Positions 32,598 to 38,947 of a stretch of DNA of 38,947 nt are shown here, piece by piece (the first letter of the stretch is position 1; each line of letters begins with the position of its first letter). A program made the position numbers and the translations under genes. Origin of the DNA: Chloroflexota bacterium (GTDB taxonomy: Bacteria > Chloroflexota > Anaerolineae > Aggregatilineales > Phototrophicaceae); NCBI GenBank assembly GCA_026706395.1, contig JAPOYU010000024.1, positions 29,089 through 68,035 of the forward strand, written 5' to 3'. The notes below the pieces were generated by a model, which worked only from the letters and a program-made list of their open reading frames with translations, was not told the DNA's origin and ran no database searches.

Positions 32598-32689
32598 CTC
32601 GAAATCGCCAGCACAAGGTATACGGTAAGACTTTCGTTATCGCTCCGTGTTAGATTTGCATTGACCGGTTTATCGAATAGGAAGTGGGT

Positions 32690-33127
32690 ATGAAGTCGTT
32701 TGCCAGATTAATCGCACTGCTCCTGGTCGGATTGGTCGCATTTAGCGGGTGCTCCGCGGTGCGGTCGATTCTATCGGGCGGATCCGGGACGGGCGAGGCT
32801 CCTGCTAGCTCGTCAACCGGGGAAGTGGTGGAGGCGCCAAGCGCGCCGCGGTTCACCTTCTACGATTCATGGGCATCGTGGTGACCGACCTGCCGCGCCA
32901 ATGCGCCCGCCGTGAGCGGGCTGAACGAGACTTTCGCTGGCCGAATCGAGTTTGTCGTGCTTGACATTGACGACTCATCGCTCAATGACATCCGACGCAG
33001 ACTGGGCATCACTGCTCAAGCGCAATACATTCTAGTCAATTCCGCGGACGAAATAGTCGGACGCTGGTTCGGGATCTTGAACGAATCTCAAGTCACGTCC
33101 GAGTTGGAAAATCTTCTGCAGAGCTAG
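32690..33127 (+). CDS. Thioredoxin-fold lipoprotein with in-frame UGA, candidate selenoprotein (UxxC)
   Basis: The gene reads 145 residues if the TGA at 32882-32884 is decoded. Residues 1-21 are a signal peptide ending in a lipobox (AFSGC, Cys21); 22-53 is a Ser/Gly linker. The thioredoxin-like domain then starts FTFYDSWASW-U65-P-T-C68-RANAP, so UGA falls exactly on the first Cys of the CxxC redox motif. The frame stays open for 80 more codons with thioredoxin-like strands (IEFVVLDIDD, YILVNSADEIVGRW) to TAG. The cis-Pro before strand 4 seems replaced (ITAQAQYILV). TGA is an ordinary stop in neighbouring genes. Selenocysteine is the best reading; a nonsense mutation or sequence error is the alternative. 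Acts outside, lipid-anchored, probably as a thiol/selenol oxidoreductase. ATG 32690 follows AGGAAG. Confidence 0.75.
32882..32921 (+). promoter_or_regulatory. Candidate bacterial SECIS element
   Basis: TGA (32882-32884) is followed after 20 bases by a perfect 6-bp stem GCCCGC (32905-32910) / GCGGGC (32916-32921) with loop CGTGA. The loop has G as its second base and a GU step. The distance from UGA to the apical loop is 26 bases. From memory, the general bacterial SECIS model asks for a small loop with a G among the first two bases and roughly 16-37 bases of spacing; this fits. The element lies within the coding frame, as in bacteria. Confidence 0.6.
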
Positions 33128-33133
33128 TCAAAA

Positions 33134-33156
33134 GGGATGGAGGCTTCCTCCGTCCC
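33134..33156 (+). terminator. Hairpin terminator after the thioredoxin-like gene
   Basis: GGGATGGAGG (33134-33143) and CCTCCGTCCC (33147-33156) form a 10-bp stem (one T-G pair) with a 3-base loop, seven bases after the stop codon. The T-tract behind it is weak (TATCTT). Confidence 0.65.
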
Positions 33157-33237
33157 TATCTTCGCAAACCCCTCCCTGCAATGCCTCTCTAACGTGTGCG
33201 GAGCGTAGAGCAGGCGTCAGGTATTTTAACTTCCGCC

Positions 33238-33246
33238 TGATATAAT
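33238..33246 (+). promoter_or_regulatory. Extended -10 promoter of the PT-rich lipoprotein
   Basis: TGATATAAT (33238-33246) is a consensus TG-extended -10. No good -35 is visible. The start would be near 33253, about 40 bases before GTG 33293. Confidence 0.55.
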
Positions 33247-33292
33247 CAACTGAGATTTGATCGCGGTTGAATCGAGGTTTCGGGAGCAATCC

Positions 33293-35578
33293 GTGCTAAT
33301 CCGCCGGGCGCTCGCCCTGTTCGCCTTGGTAGGTTTCTTGAGTGCCTGTAATTTGCGCCGACCCGAAGTCACGCTGACGTTGGCGCCCATCGATACGAGT
33401 ACTCCCGATGCGACCGATGTCGAGGAATTGCCGAGGGAGACCAAAGAAGCCACCACATCGCCGACGCCGACCCCAACTGTAACGCTTACGCTCTCGCCCA
33501 CAGATACACCGTCGGTCACTGGGACCGTCACTCCAACCGACGCGCCGAGTCCAACTAAAACGGACACGCCAACCGAGACAGAAACGCCCAGCGCAACTGC
33601 AACACCGACCGCCACCGATACTCTGACAGCGACCTACACCCAGACGCCAGCGTCAACAGATATATCAAGCGCTACTGATACCGCCGAGCCGCCGCCCACG
33701 TTCACACTCACCGCTACTGACGCGCCGACCCCAACCAGCACGCTAACCGCGACAGCCACTCTTACTGCTATAGAAACAGACCGGCCAACGCCGACCCGCA
33801 TCGTGTTCGAGACCGCCACCCCGACGAATACGCCACCGGTGAGCTTGCCGCAGCTGGTCGAGTCAGCTACTTCGACTGCGACCTCGACTGAAGGACCGGA
33901 GAGCCCGGTTCCGGCGATATCGACATTTACGCCGCTGCCGACCTTGAATCAAACCGAAGTGGCGAAGTTATTGGCGACGCCGCTGCCACGGCCGACTCTG
34001 CCGCCGACCTGGACTGCCGCCCCAACGCTGCCGCCCACCGGCACGATCGTGGCCTCGCCCGAGTCAACTGCGCCTGTGGATGCTTCAGTCTCCATCATCG
34101 GTCCCGTTATCCTCTCGAGTCCCATTGTCGCGACCCCGCTCTCGCAACTGGACGCGCGGACCTCAACCCCGACGCCTTCCGCCACGCCCTTTCAGCCGAC
34201 TGTTGCTGTGCGCAGCGATCTCTTGCAGCCGGCCATTGAACCGCCGATTTCGCAGCCCACAGCCTTTGCTATCACTGGCGCGTCAGCGTTTCAATATGAT
34301 GTCGGGCTCGGCCAGGTCTTCACTTTTGGGGATATCCGGCTGGATGGCGGCGTTCGGCTATTCTTGCAGAATCCGGTCGATCCCGGCAGTTTCCTGCGCA
34401 CGGACTACAAGGGCATGTTGCGCTATAAGCCCATTGGCGTTGGCCAGGAAGGCGAAATGTCATATTCGCCTTTCCATTTCGGTTTTTCCGGCGGCATCAG
34501 CAGCATTGACCAAAACAAGAACCGAATCGTGGAATTGGATTGGTCTGCTGATGGCACCCGATTCAGCTTCCGCATTGATCCCCCGCCGGGCACCAATAAC
34601 GCCAGCGCCGGGGTCTGGTTTTGGCAGCCGGCGACTAACTTGGAGACCGATCCCACATATCCCATCATCCGCGATTGCGTGCGCGAAGATTACCTGCCCT
34701 GTGATTTGGTCAGCCGAAGCGGCCCCTGGCATTGGCAGACGATCGCTGTGCAGTGGTCGCCACGTCGCGGCGACAACAGCGTATTGCTGACGCTGCGGTT
34801 AACCGACGAAGGGCGGAACGGGCTGTCCATTGCGCAAGCCGTCAGAGATCCATTTTACGCAAATGCGCAGCAGCCTGTCGTCCGCTACGACTACGGGGCA
34901 TGGAATCCCGATGGGCAGAGCATTACAGTCAGCGGGAGGCGTCCGGATGGCAGAGTGATAATCGGCCTGGTGAACCGGAACTTGCAAGGCGAGCAGCTCA
35001 TCCTCGATGGTTCAGCGCGTGGTTTGTGGCTGCGCGATGCCGTTCGCCGGCCCAACGGACAATACCTTGCGCTCGGACGTCCCGGCGGTCCCGGGGGCGG
35101 GCCAGTCGCATTGTACGACCAATATGGCGATCAACTCTCCGATTTCATCGGTGGCGCAGCACCAGAAGATATTCGCTGGTTCCCCGATCGCAGCGCAGTT
35201 GTCGTCGCAGTGCAGGGGCAGCAGTATACAGTCGACGCGGAAAGCGGAATCGTCAGCAATTACTCCGGCCTTGTCAGGAATCCGCAGTTTGGCCGAGAGA
35301 CAGCCGGCGATTCGCTGATCCCGCAGGCCGTCGTCATCGGTTCCGAGTACGTGCCGGGAGAACAGCTCCGTGTAATCAATGAGGGTTTGAACATCCGTCA
35401 GGAGCCATCGACTTCTAGCGGCATCGTCGGCCGCCTGCGATCCGGAGACTATGTCGCCATCTTCGCCGGTCCGTACGAGAACGAAGGCTATCGCTGGTGG
35501 CGCGTGCAGACGGCAAATGGTAACTTCGGTTGGATCGCCGGGGCGATAAATGGCGCGCCGACGCTGCGGCGTCCCTGA
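33293..35578 (+). CDS. PT-rich lipoprotein with beta-propeller-like domain and C-terminal SH3b domain
   Basis: This 761-residue protein starts at GTG 33293, placed after GGGAG; the signal peptide reads LIRRALALFALVGFLSACN with lipobox Cys about residue 19. A long Thr/Pro/Ser/Ala low-complexity stretch (about 25-300) should act as an extended stalk. The next 330 residues have WD40/TolB-type repeats (IVELDWSADGTRFSF, VRYDYGAWNPDGQSITV, LWLRDAVRRPNGQYLAL, IRWFPDRSAVVVAV). The last 70 residues are a bacterial SH3 domain (LNIRQEPSTSSGIVGRLRSGD, WWRVQTANGNFGWI). The architecture fits a surface-anchored binding protein for cell wall or polymer. A TTG at 33257 in frame is less likely as start. Confidence 0.85.
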   Translation: MLIRRALALFALVGFLSACNLRRPEVTLTLAPIDTSTPDATDVEELPRETKEATTSPTPTPTVTLTLSPTDTPSVTGTVTPTDAPSPTKTDTPTETETPSATATPTATDTLTATYTQTPASTDISSATDTAEPPPTFTLTATDAPTPTSTLTATATLTAIETDRPTPTRIVFETATPTNTPPVSLPQLVESATSTATSTEGPESPVPAISTFTPLPTLNQTEVAKLLATPLPRPTLPPTWTAAPTLPPTGTIVASPESTAPVDASVSIIGPVILSSPIVATPLSQLDARTSTPTPSATPFQPTVAVRSDLLQPAIEPPISQPTAFAITGASAFQYDVGLGQVFTFGDIRLDGGVRLFLQNPVDPGSFLRTDYKGMLRYKPIGVGQEGEMSYSPFHFGFSGGISSIDQNKNRIVELDWSADGTRFSFRIDPPPGTNNASAGVWFWQPATNLETDPTYPIIRDCVREDYLPCDLVSRSGPWHWQTIAVQWSPRRGDNSVLLTLRLTDEGRNGLSIAQAVRDPFYANAQQPVVRYDYGAWNPDGQSITVSGRRPDGRVIIGLVNRNLQGEQLILDGSARGLWLRDAVRRPNGQYLALGRPGGPGGGPVALYDQYGDQLSDFIGGAAPEDIRWFPDRSAVVVAVQGQQYTVDAESGIVSNYSGLVRNPQFGRETAGDSLIPQAVVIGSEYVPGEQLRVINEGLNIRQEPSTSSGIVGRLRSGDYVAIFAGPYENEGYRWWRVQTANGNFGWIAGAINGAPTLRRP

Positions 35579-35984
35579 TGCTGAGCGTCCGATCCTAAGT
35601 AGTTCAAAGAATTAATGAAAAACATGGCAAATAAACAGGCGGGCAAAAACTCGAAAGTATTTGTAAGGTTTGCTCGGTAGTGCAAGTTGTACTTAATGCA
35701 AACCAGAACAATGCCGAAACGATACAAGATAGATGGTCAATCCTTGTGCAAGACAACAGAATACAACGAAATACGGAATAGTTAGCTCCCCTTCCCTGAT
35801 TTATCGGGGAAGGGGCCGGGGGATGGGGTAAAAAGAGCGCATCAAGCACCTAATACCAATCAAGCCTTGTAGGGGCGACCGACGGCCTAGTGGCTGTCTA
35901 TACGCGACCCTTGGGCCGCCCGCCGCGCCACCCAATACAGATCACTTTTTGCGCGACAAACTTGGGACTACTTGTGTAATTGCG
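35579..35984. other. Intergenic region with repeats, no gene seen
   Basis: Apart from the hairpin repeat at 35786-35828 there is no supported gene. A minus-strand frame here encodes HPPAPSP-like sequence, which is simply the translated repeat. A second, weaker G/C-rich inverted motif (TAGGGGCGACC near 35871, GCGACCC and GGGCCGCCC near 35905-35922) looks like a decayed dispersed repeat. No promoter for the following glycosyltransferase is obvious. Confidence 0.5.
35786..35828. repeat. GC-rich hairpin repeat, copy B
   Basis: This is the reverse-complement counterpart of the element at 571-610. The arms CCCCTTCCC (35788-35796) and GGGAAGGGG (35807-35815) form a 9-bp stem with a 10-base loop, followed by the G-rich flank GGGGGATGGGG. 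Relative to copy A an extra T-A pair is inserted on both arms, so folding is maintained. Confidence 0.7.
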
Positions 35985-36962
35985 ATGACGGAAAACTGCG
36001 AACGCGACATGCATAGCAAACCGCTTGTCAGCATCATCATCCCCACATACAACCGTGTGCGGTTCCTCCCTGACGCCATAGATAGCTGCTTGTCCCAGAC
36101 ATACGACAATCTTGAAATCATTGTCATTGACGATGGCAGCTCTGACGGCACATCTGATTATGTCCGCCAACGCTACGGCGACGCGATTCGGCTCTTTGTG
36201 CAGCGCAATCAGGGACCGGGTATCGCTCGAAACCGGGGCATCGCTGAAGCTCGTGGCGAATTCATCCACTTTCTCGATGCCGATGACCAACTGCATAGCC
36301 GGAAAATTGAATCCGGCTTGGGCGTATTCCAGCGTCAGACAGACGTCTCAGTGCTTTACACGCACTTTCAGTTCGTCGCCGGCGACGGTGTGACAAAATT
36401 GGAGACTCCGCCGTTTGAGCAGTTCTCCGACGATGTCTTCTGCGAGCTCCTGCGCCAAACCGGCTGTCATATTCTTATCAGCTCGAGCATGTATCGGGCA
36501 GCAGCTCTGCGTGAAGTTGGCGGCTTTGCCGACGATCCGGAATTCCGCAGCGCTGAGGACTGGGATCTGTTCTTGCGGCTGGCTGCAAAGTTCAAATTCC
36601 ATGCCATCGACCAACGTCTCGTTTATCGGCGAATGCACGCCGATATGATGTCGAGCGACCGCTTGTACGGCGCGCTGGGACGGCTTAAGACCGTGCAGAA
36701 TGCCCGCCGCTACGGCTGGCAACGCTGCATGGGCGCGGAAGAATTTGACCGGAAGGAAGCGTCCAGGCATCACGTCTATGCGCTTTATCTTTGGACCGAC
36801 GGCGATAGAGCGGCGGCGCGGAAGCACTTCCTGCGCGCGGCGGCGCTTTACCGGCCTGAATCTCGTCAGCGCCGGCTGTATGCGCTCTATACCTGGCTGC
36901 TGCCCCCGGCATCAGTCGACTGGACCGTTCGCTTGGCCCGGCTGCTAAGAGCGCTGCGCTGA
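35985..36962 (+). CDS. Glycosyltransferase family 2
   Basis: This is about 325 residues. The GT-A core has VSIIIPTYNRVRFLPDAI, LEIIVIDDGSSDGTSDYV, RNQGPGIARNRGIAEA and FIHFLDADDQLHSRK (DxD). HILISSSMYRAAAL, FRSAEDWDLFLRLA (the ED catalytic-base motif) and YRRMHADMMS follow. This is the EpsJ/WaaB-like polysaccharide type. About 100 further residues are helical and rich in Arg/Ala, possibly membrane-associating. Start choice is uncertain: ATG 35985 or ATG 36009, with no clear Shine-Dalgarno; the core begins directly after the second. The donor and acceptor are unknown. It is a single gene. Confidence 0.88.
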   Translation: MTENCERDMHSKPLVSIIIPTYNRVRFLPDAIDSCLSQTYDNLEIIVIDDGSSDGTSDYVRQRYGDAIRLFVQRNQGPGIARNRGIAEARGEFIHFLDADDQLHSRKIESGLGVFQRQTDVSVLYTHFQFVAGDGVTKLETPPFEQFSDDVFCELLRQTGCHILISSSMYRAAALREVGGFADDPEFRSAEDWDLFLRLAAKFKFHAIDQRLVYRRMHADMMSSDRLYGALGRLKTVQNARRYGWQRCMGAEEFDRKEASRHHVYALYLWTDGDRAAARKHFLRAAALYRPESRQRRLYALYTWLLPPASVDWTVRLARLLRALR

Positions 36963-37042
36963 GCCACAGTAGACGGATGTCTATCTGTCATTGTTGATCC
37001 GGCATTGCGAAAATGCAAAGAACCGAATCGCGGTCAATTGCG

Positions 37043-37048
37043 TATAAT
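37043..37048 (+). promoter_or_regulatory. -10 box of the TPR gene
   Basis: Consensus TATAAT lies 34 bases before the ATG at 37082; the following leader holds a G-rich GGGGGGATG ribosome-binding region. No clear -35. Confidence 0.45.
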
Positions 37049-37081
37049 GGATGAGATGACGCGCGGGGGGATGTAAATCGG

Positions 37082-38263
37082 ATGCCTGCCAAGATCGATA
37101 ACTTGCGGTACGACATCAAGGAACTGATGAAATCCGGCGCCTTCAACGAAATCGTCGATCGCTGCCATGTAGAGCTTACGCTGGCCCGTCGCGAAGACAA
37201 CCACAGTGTCGAGATCATCGCGCTCCTTGGTCTGGCCCAAGCGCAGTGCTCGCTCGGCCATTTTGATTTCGCGCGGGACTATGTCAACCAGGCTGTGGAC
37301 GGCGCCAATGCAATCGGCTCCAAAAGCTTGATGACCGATGCGCTGAACGTGCGCGCCAGGATCGCGCGAGAGGGTTATTTGCAGACGGCCGACGCCTTCG
37401 ATGATTACCGCAAAGCCGTGGACTACTCATTTGAGGCCGGCGATATGCGGCGCTATGCCCAGTCGCTCCTGGGACTCGGCGAAATCGCGTCCAACCCTGA
37501 CGATTCGAGCAAGCATGCCTGGAAAGTCATTGATATCGCCCGTGAGCTCAACGATGACCAAATGGAAGCGCGCGCCATTCTAGTATTATCCAACGCCTTC
37601 ATCCGCAAGCAGGACTTTAGCAAGGCGAATGATGGTCTTCTTGTCGCGCTGCGTAAAGCGCAGTCGGTCAAAGACCGGCTGCTGGAAAGCGTCATAATCG
37701 GGCAGCAGGGTCTGGTATTGGCGCAGGACAGCGACAGTTTCGAGCGGGGCATCCAGCAGCAGTTGACCGCGCTGGAAGTCGCGCGCGGAATGGAAGCCGT
37801 CTTTCATGAATTCATGCGGCTATACACGCTGGCGATGACCATGTTGGCGGTGAAGGACTTGTCGGACGCGCGGAATTACCTGGATCAAATGCTGGCGCTC
37901 TCGCAAGATGTCCAACACCCGCCATACGAGATGTATACTTTGGGCTTGTTGGGGCAGTGGCAGGAACTGCGGGAGGATGGCGCAGCCGCCATCGCTTACT
38001 ATGAACGGGCGGTGGAGATGGCGCGGACTGTCAGCAATCCCGCCAGTGAAGCCCGCTTTCACTATGCGCTTGGCTCGCTATTCCAATCGCAGTGGGAATT
38101 CGAAAGCGCGCGCCGCAAATACCGAGAAGCCCGCGTGATCTACCAGGCCTTGGACGACGGCCGAAATGCCACAAGGGTCCGCGCCTCTATCGTCTATACG
38201 TATCTTCTAGCCTTCGCCACGGGCATCATGAAGCTGCTGGGTATGCGGCCGGCAAGCAAGTGA
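37082..38263 (+). CDS. Tetratricopeptide-repeat protein
   Basis: This 393-residue, almost wholly helical protein is built of about eight degenerate TPR units. Examples are ALLGLAQAQCSLGHFDFARDY, AQSLLGLGEIAS, LVLSNAFIRKQDFSKANDGL, LGQWQELREDGAAAIAYYERA and FHYALGSLFQSQWEFESARRKYREA (each shown only in part). Spacing is about 40 residues in the middle, as in the MalT/ComR-type regulatory TPR domains. No DNA-binding, catalytic or membrane segment is seen except a mildly hydrophobic C-terminus (LLAFATGIMKLLG). It is likely a scaffold or protein-protein adaptor. No partner is suggested by the neighbours. Confidence 0.82.
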   Translation: MPAKIDNLRYDIKELMKSGAFNEIVDRCHVELTLARREDNHSVEIIALLGLAQAQCSLGHFDFARDYVNQAVDGANAIGSKSLMTDALNVRARIAREGYLQTADAFDDYRKAVDYSFEAGDMRRYAQSLLGLGEIASNPDDSSKHAWKVIDIARELNDDQMEARAILVLSNAFIRKQDFSKANDGLLVALRKAQSVKDRLLESVIIGQQGLVLAQDSDSFERGIQQQLTALEVARGMEAVFHEFMRLYTLAMTMLAVKDLSDARNYLDQMLALSQDVQHPPYEMYTLGLLGQWQELREDGAAAIAYYERAVEMARTVSNPASEARFHYALGSLFQSQWEFESARRKYREARVIYQALDDGRNATRVRASIVYTYLLAFATGIMKLLGMRPASK

Positions 38264-38292
38264 GGCAGGTTCATCTGGAACCGGAACAGTTT

Positions 38293-38796
38293 CTAAAGCT
38301 CCAATGTTCCTTTGCGCCAGGCGTCGGTCAGCGTGATTGACGGATAAAAGACCAGCGGCGGCAGGTTCTCACGGCCGAACCAGCCCAAACTTGCGGCGTC
38401 ATCGCCGGCTTTTGCCCGGCCGCCGACTACGGAAGCGCTATACGCGATGACAATATCAGCCAAGCCTTCATCGCGCTTTGGATAAACCGCCAGCAGCTTG
38501 TCAATGCGCACATTGAGTTGTGTCTCTTCATATGTTTCACGAATGGCGGCGGCTTCCGGCGCCTCATCATGATCGACAAAACCAGCCGGCAGCGCCCATT
38601 TGCCCTTGCCCGGATCCACCGCCCGCTGTATCAGAAGAATCCTGGCATTGCGTTCTATGAAGACCACCACCGCAACCTTGGGGTCGAAATACACTGGCGT
38701 ATCGCAAGCGCGGCAATATGGACGGGGACGGCCACTGAGATGGCGCGCAATCAGCGGTCGCCCGCAAAACGCGCAGTAACAGGCCGTCCGCGTCAT
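38293..38796 (-). CDS. NUDIX hydrolase with N-terminal zinc ribbon
   Basis: This is 167 residues. The start has a four-cysteine zinc ribbon, CAFCGRPL and YCRACDTP, then strands KVAVVVFIERNARILLIQR. The Nudix box is complete: GFVDHDEAPEAAAIRETYEE (Gly, Glu, Arg-Glu and Glu-Glu in the right spacing). The architecture is like NudC/ADP-ribose pyrophosphatase-type enzymes that cleave nucleoside diphosphates linked to another group. The longer frame to 38895 would run antisense over tRNA-Leu, so ATG 38794-38796 (MTRTACYCAFCG) is chosen. It meets the TPR gene tail to tail with 29 bases between. Confidence 0.92.
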   Translation of the reverse strand: MTRTACYCAFCGRPLIARHLSGRPRPYCRACDTPVYFDPKVAVVVFIERNARILLIQRAVDPGKGKWALPAGFVDHDEAPEAAAIRETYEETQLNVRIDKLLAVYPKRDEGLADIVIAYSASVVGGRAKAGDDAASLGWFGRENLPPLVFYPSITLTDAWRKGTLEL

Positions 38797-38865
38797 GATG
38801 GCCCGGCCAGACGCCGCTTTGGCATTGACATCCCCGGGGCTAAGACGTAGACTTCCCTTCCGCGA

Positions 38866-38947
38866 GCCGGAGTGGCGGAATTGGCAGACGCGCACGACTC
38901 AAACTCGTGTACCTTCGGGTGTGTGGGTTCGACTCCCACCTCCGGCA
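38866..38947 (+). tRNA. tRNA-Leu, anticodon CAA
   Basis: This 82-base class II tRNA has acceptor GCCGGAG/CTCCGGC with discriminator A at the last base of the window, anticodon stem CACGA/TCGTG around loop CTCAAAC (CAA), a long variable arm (TACCTTCGGGTGT) and T arm GTGGG-TTCGACT-CCCAC. Whether CCA is encoded lies outside the window. Confidence 0.95.

Noticed and set aside
32882..32884. UGA read as Trp or Gly by a variant genetic code
   Set aside because: Other genes in the window end in TGA as ordinary stops, and the position corresponds to the redox-active Cys rather than Trp or Gly.
33226..33819. Antisense Val/Gly-rich frames opposite the PT-rich stalk
   Set aside because: They are mirror images of the repetitive Thr/Pro codons, not genes.
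33400..34200. Possible CRISPR or tandem DNA repeat
   Set aside because: The repetitiveness comes from Thr/Pro/Ala codons in the protein stalk; there are no regular repeats with unique spacers.
35604..35849. Minus-strand frame with HPPAPSP sequence
   Set aside because: It is translation through the dispersed hairpin repeat.
38797..38895. N-terminal extension of the NUDIX protein
   Set aside because: It runs antisense into tRNA-Leu and lacks family sequence; the zinc ribbon begins right after ATG 38796.

Overview
The window looks like a chromosomal segment of a mid-GC (roughly mid-50s %) bacterium, most plausibly a member of the Chloroflexota. This is an inference. It rests on proline/threonine-rich low-complexity linkers in surface proteins (a lipoprotein with an SH3b tail at 33293-35578 and a TgpA-like transglutaminase at 15191-17632), on -10 boxes of the TATAAT/TAGAAT type with several TG-extended, and on a catabolic gene set rich in enolase-superfamily enzymes, SDRs, sulfatase and HSL-type esterases. 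I saw no phage, insertion sequence or CRISPR array.

Region 1 (1-9.5 kb, minus strand): a rhodanese fragment at the edge, then a long run of genes reading leftward from a good promoter at 9449-9477: membrane-anchored unknown, mtaB, yqeY, pgpH, ybeY, dgkA, a TIM-barrel-like membrane protein, a class IV aminotransferase and a small unknown. The core joins tRNA/rRNA maturation, c-di-AMP turnover and lipid kinase functions.

Region 2 (9.5-18.7 kb): a plus-strand aspartokinase is preceded by a complete-looking transcription attenuator: promoter, Thr/Met-rich leader peptide, competing antiterminator and a U-tailed terminator. Then follow an alpha/beta hydrolase, a phosphodiester-glycosidase-like lipoprotein and an aspartate aminotransferase on minus, a methyltransferase on plus, the large transglutaminase on minus, the RNase P RNA (plus) and a GNAT gene.

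Region 3 (18.8-31.2 kb): accessory carbon metabolism. It holds a sulfatase, a GT2 and an unknown; a plus-strand SDR - mutarotase-like - SDR cluster that meets, tail to tail with one base between, a minus-strand operon of an MR/MLE-family enzyme, an APH-fold kinase and a divergent enolase homologue lacking two catalytic residues; and three tandem 315-residue HSL-family esterases. Together these suggest an uncharacterised route for oxidising, dehydrating and phosphorylating a sugar-like or hydroxy-amino-acid-like substrate.

Region 4 (31.2-38.9 kb): tRNA-Lys(CTT), an NAD-dependent epimerase, a thioredoxin-fold lipoprotein whose redox motif is encoded UGA-Pro-Thr-Cys with a hairpin downstream (candidate selenoprotein), the PT-rich SH3b lipoprotein, a GT2, a TPR protein, a NUDIX hydrolase and tRNA-Leu(CAA) at the right edge. 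The strongest candidates for something undescribed are the UGA-containing thioredoxin-like gene, the Thr/Met attenuator, and the kinase/defective-enolase/MR operon.
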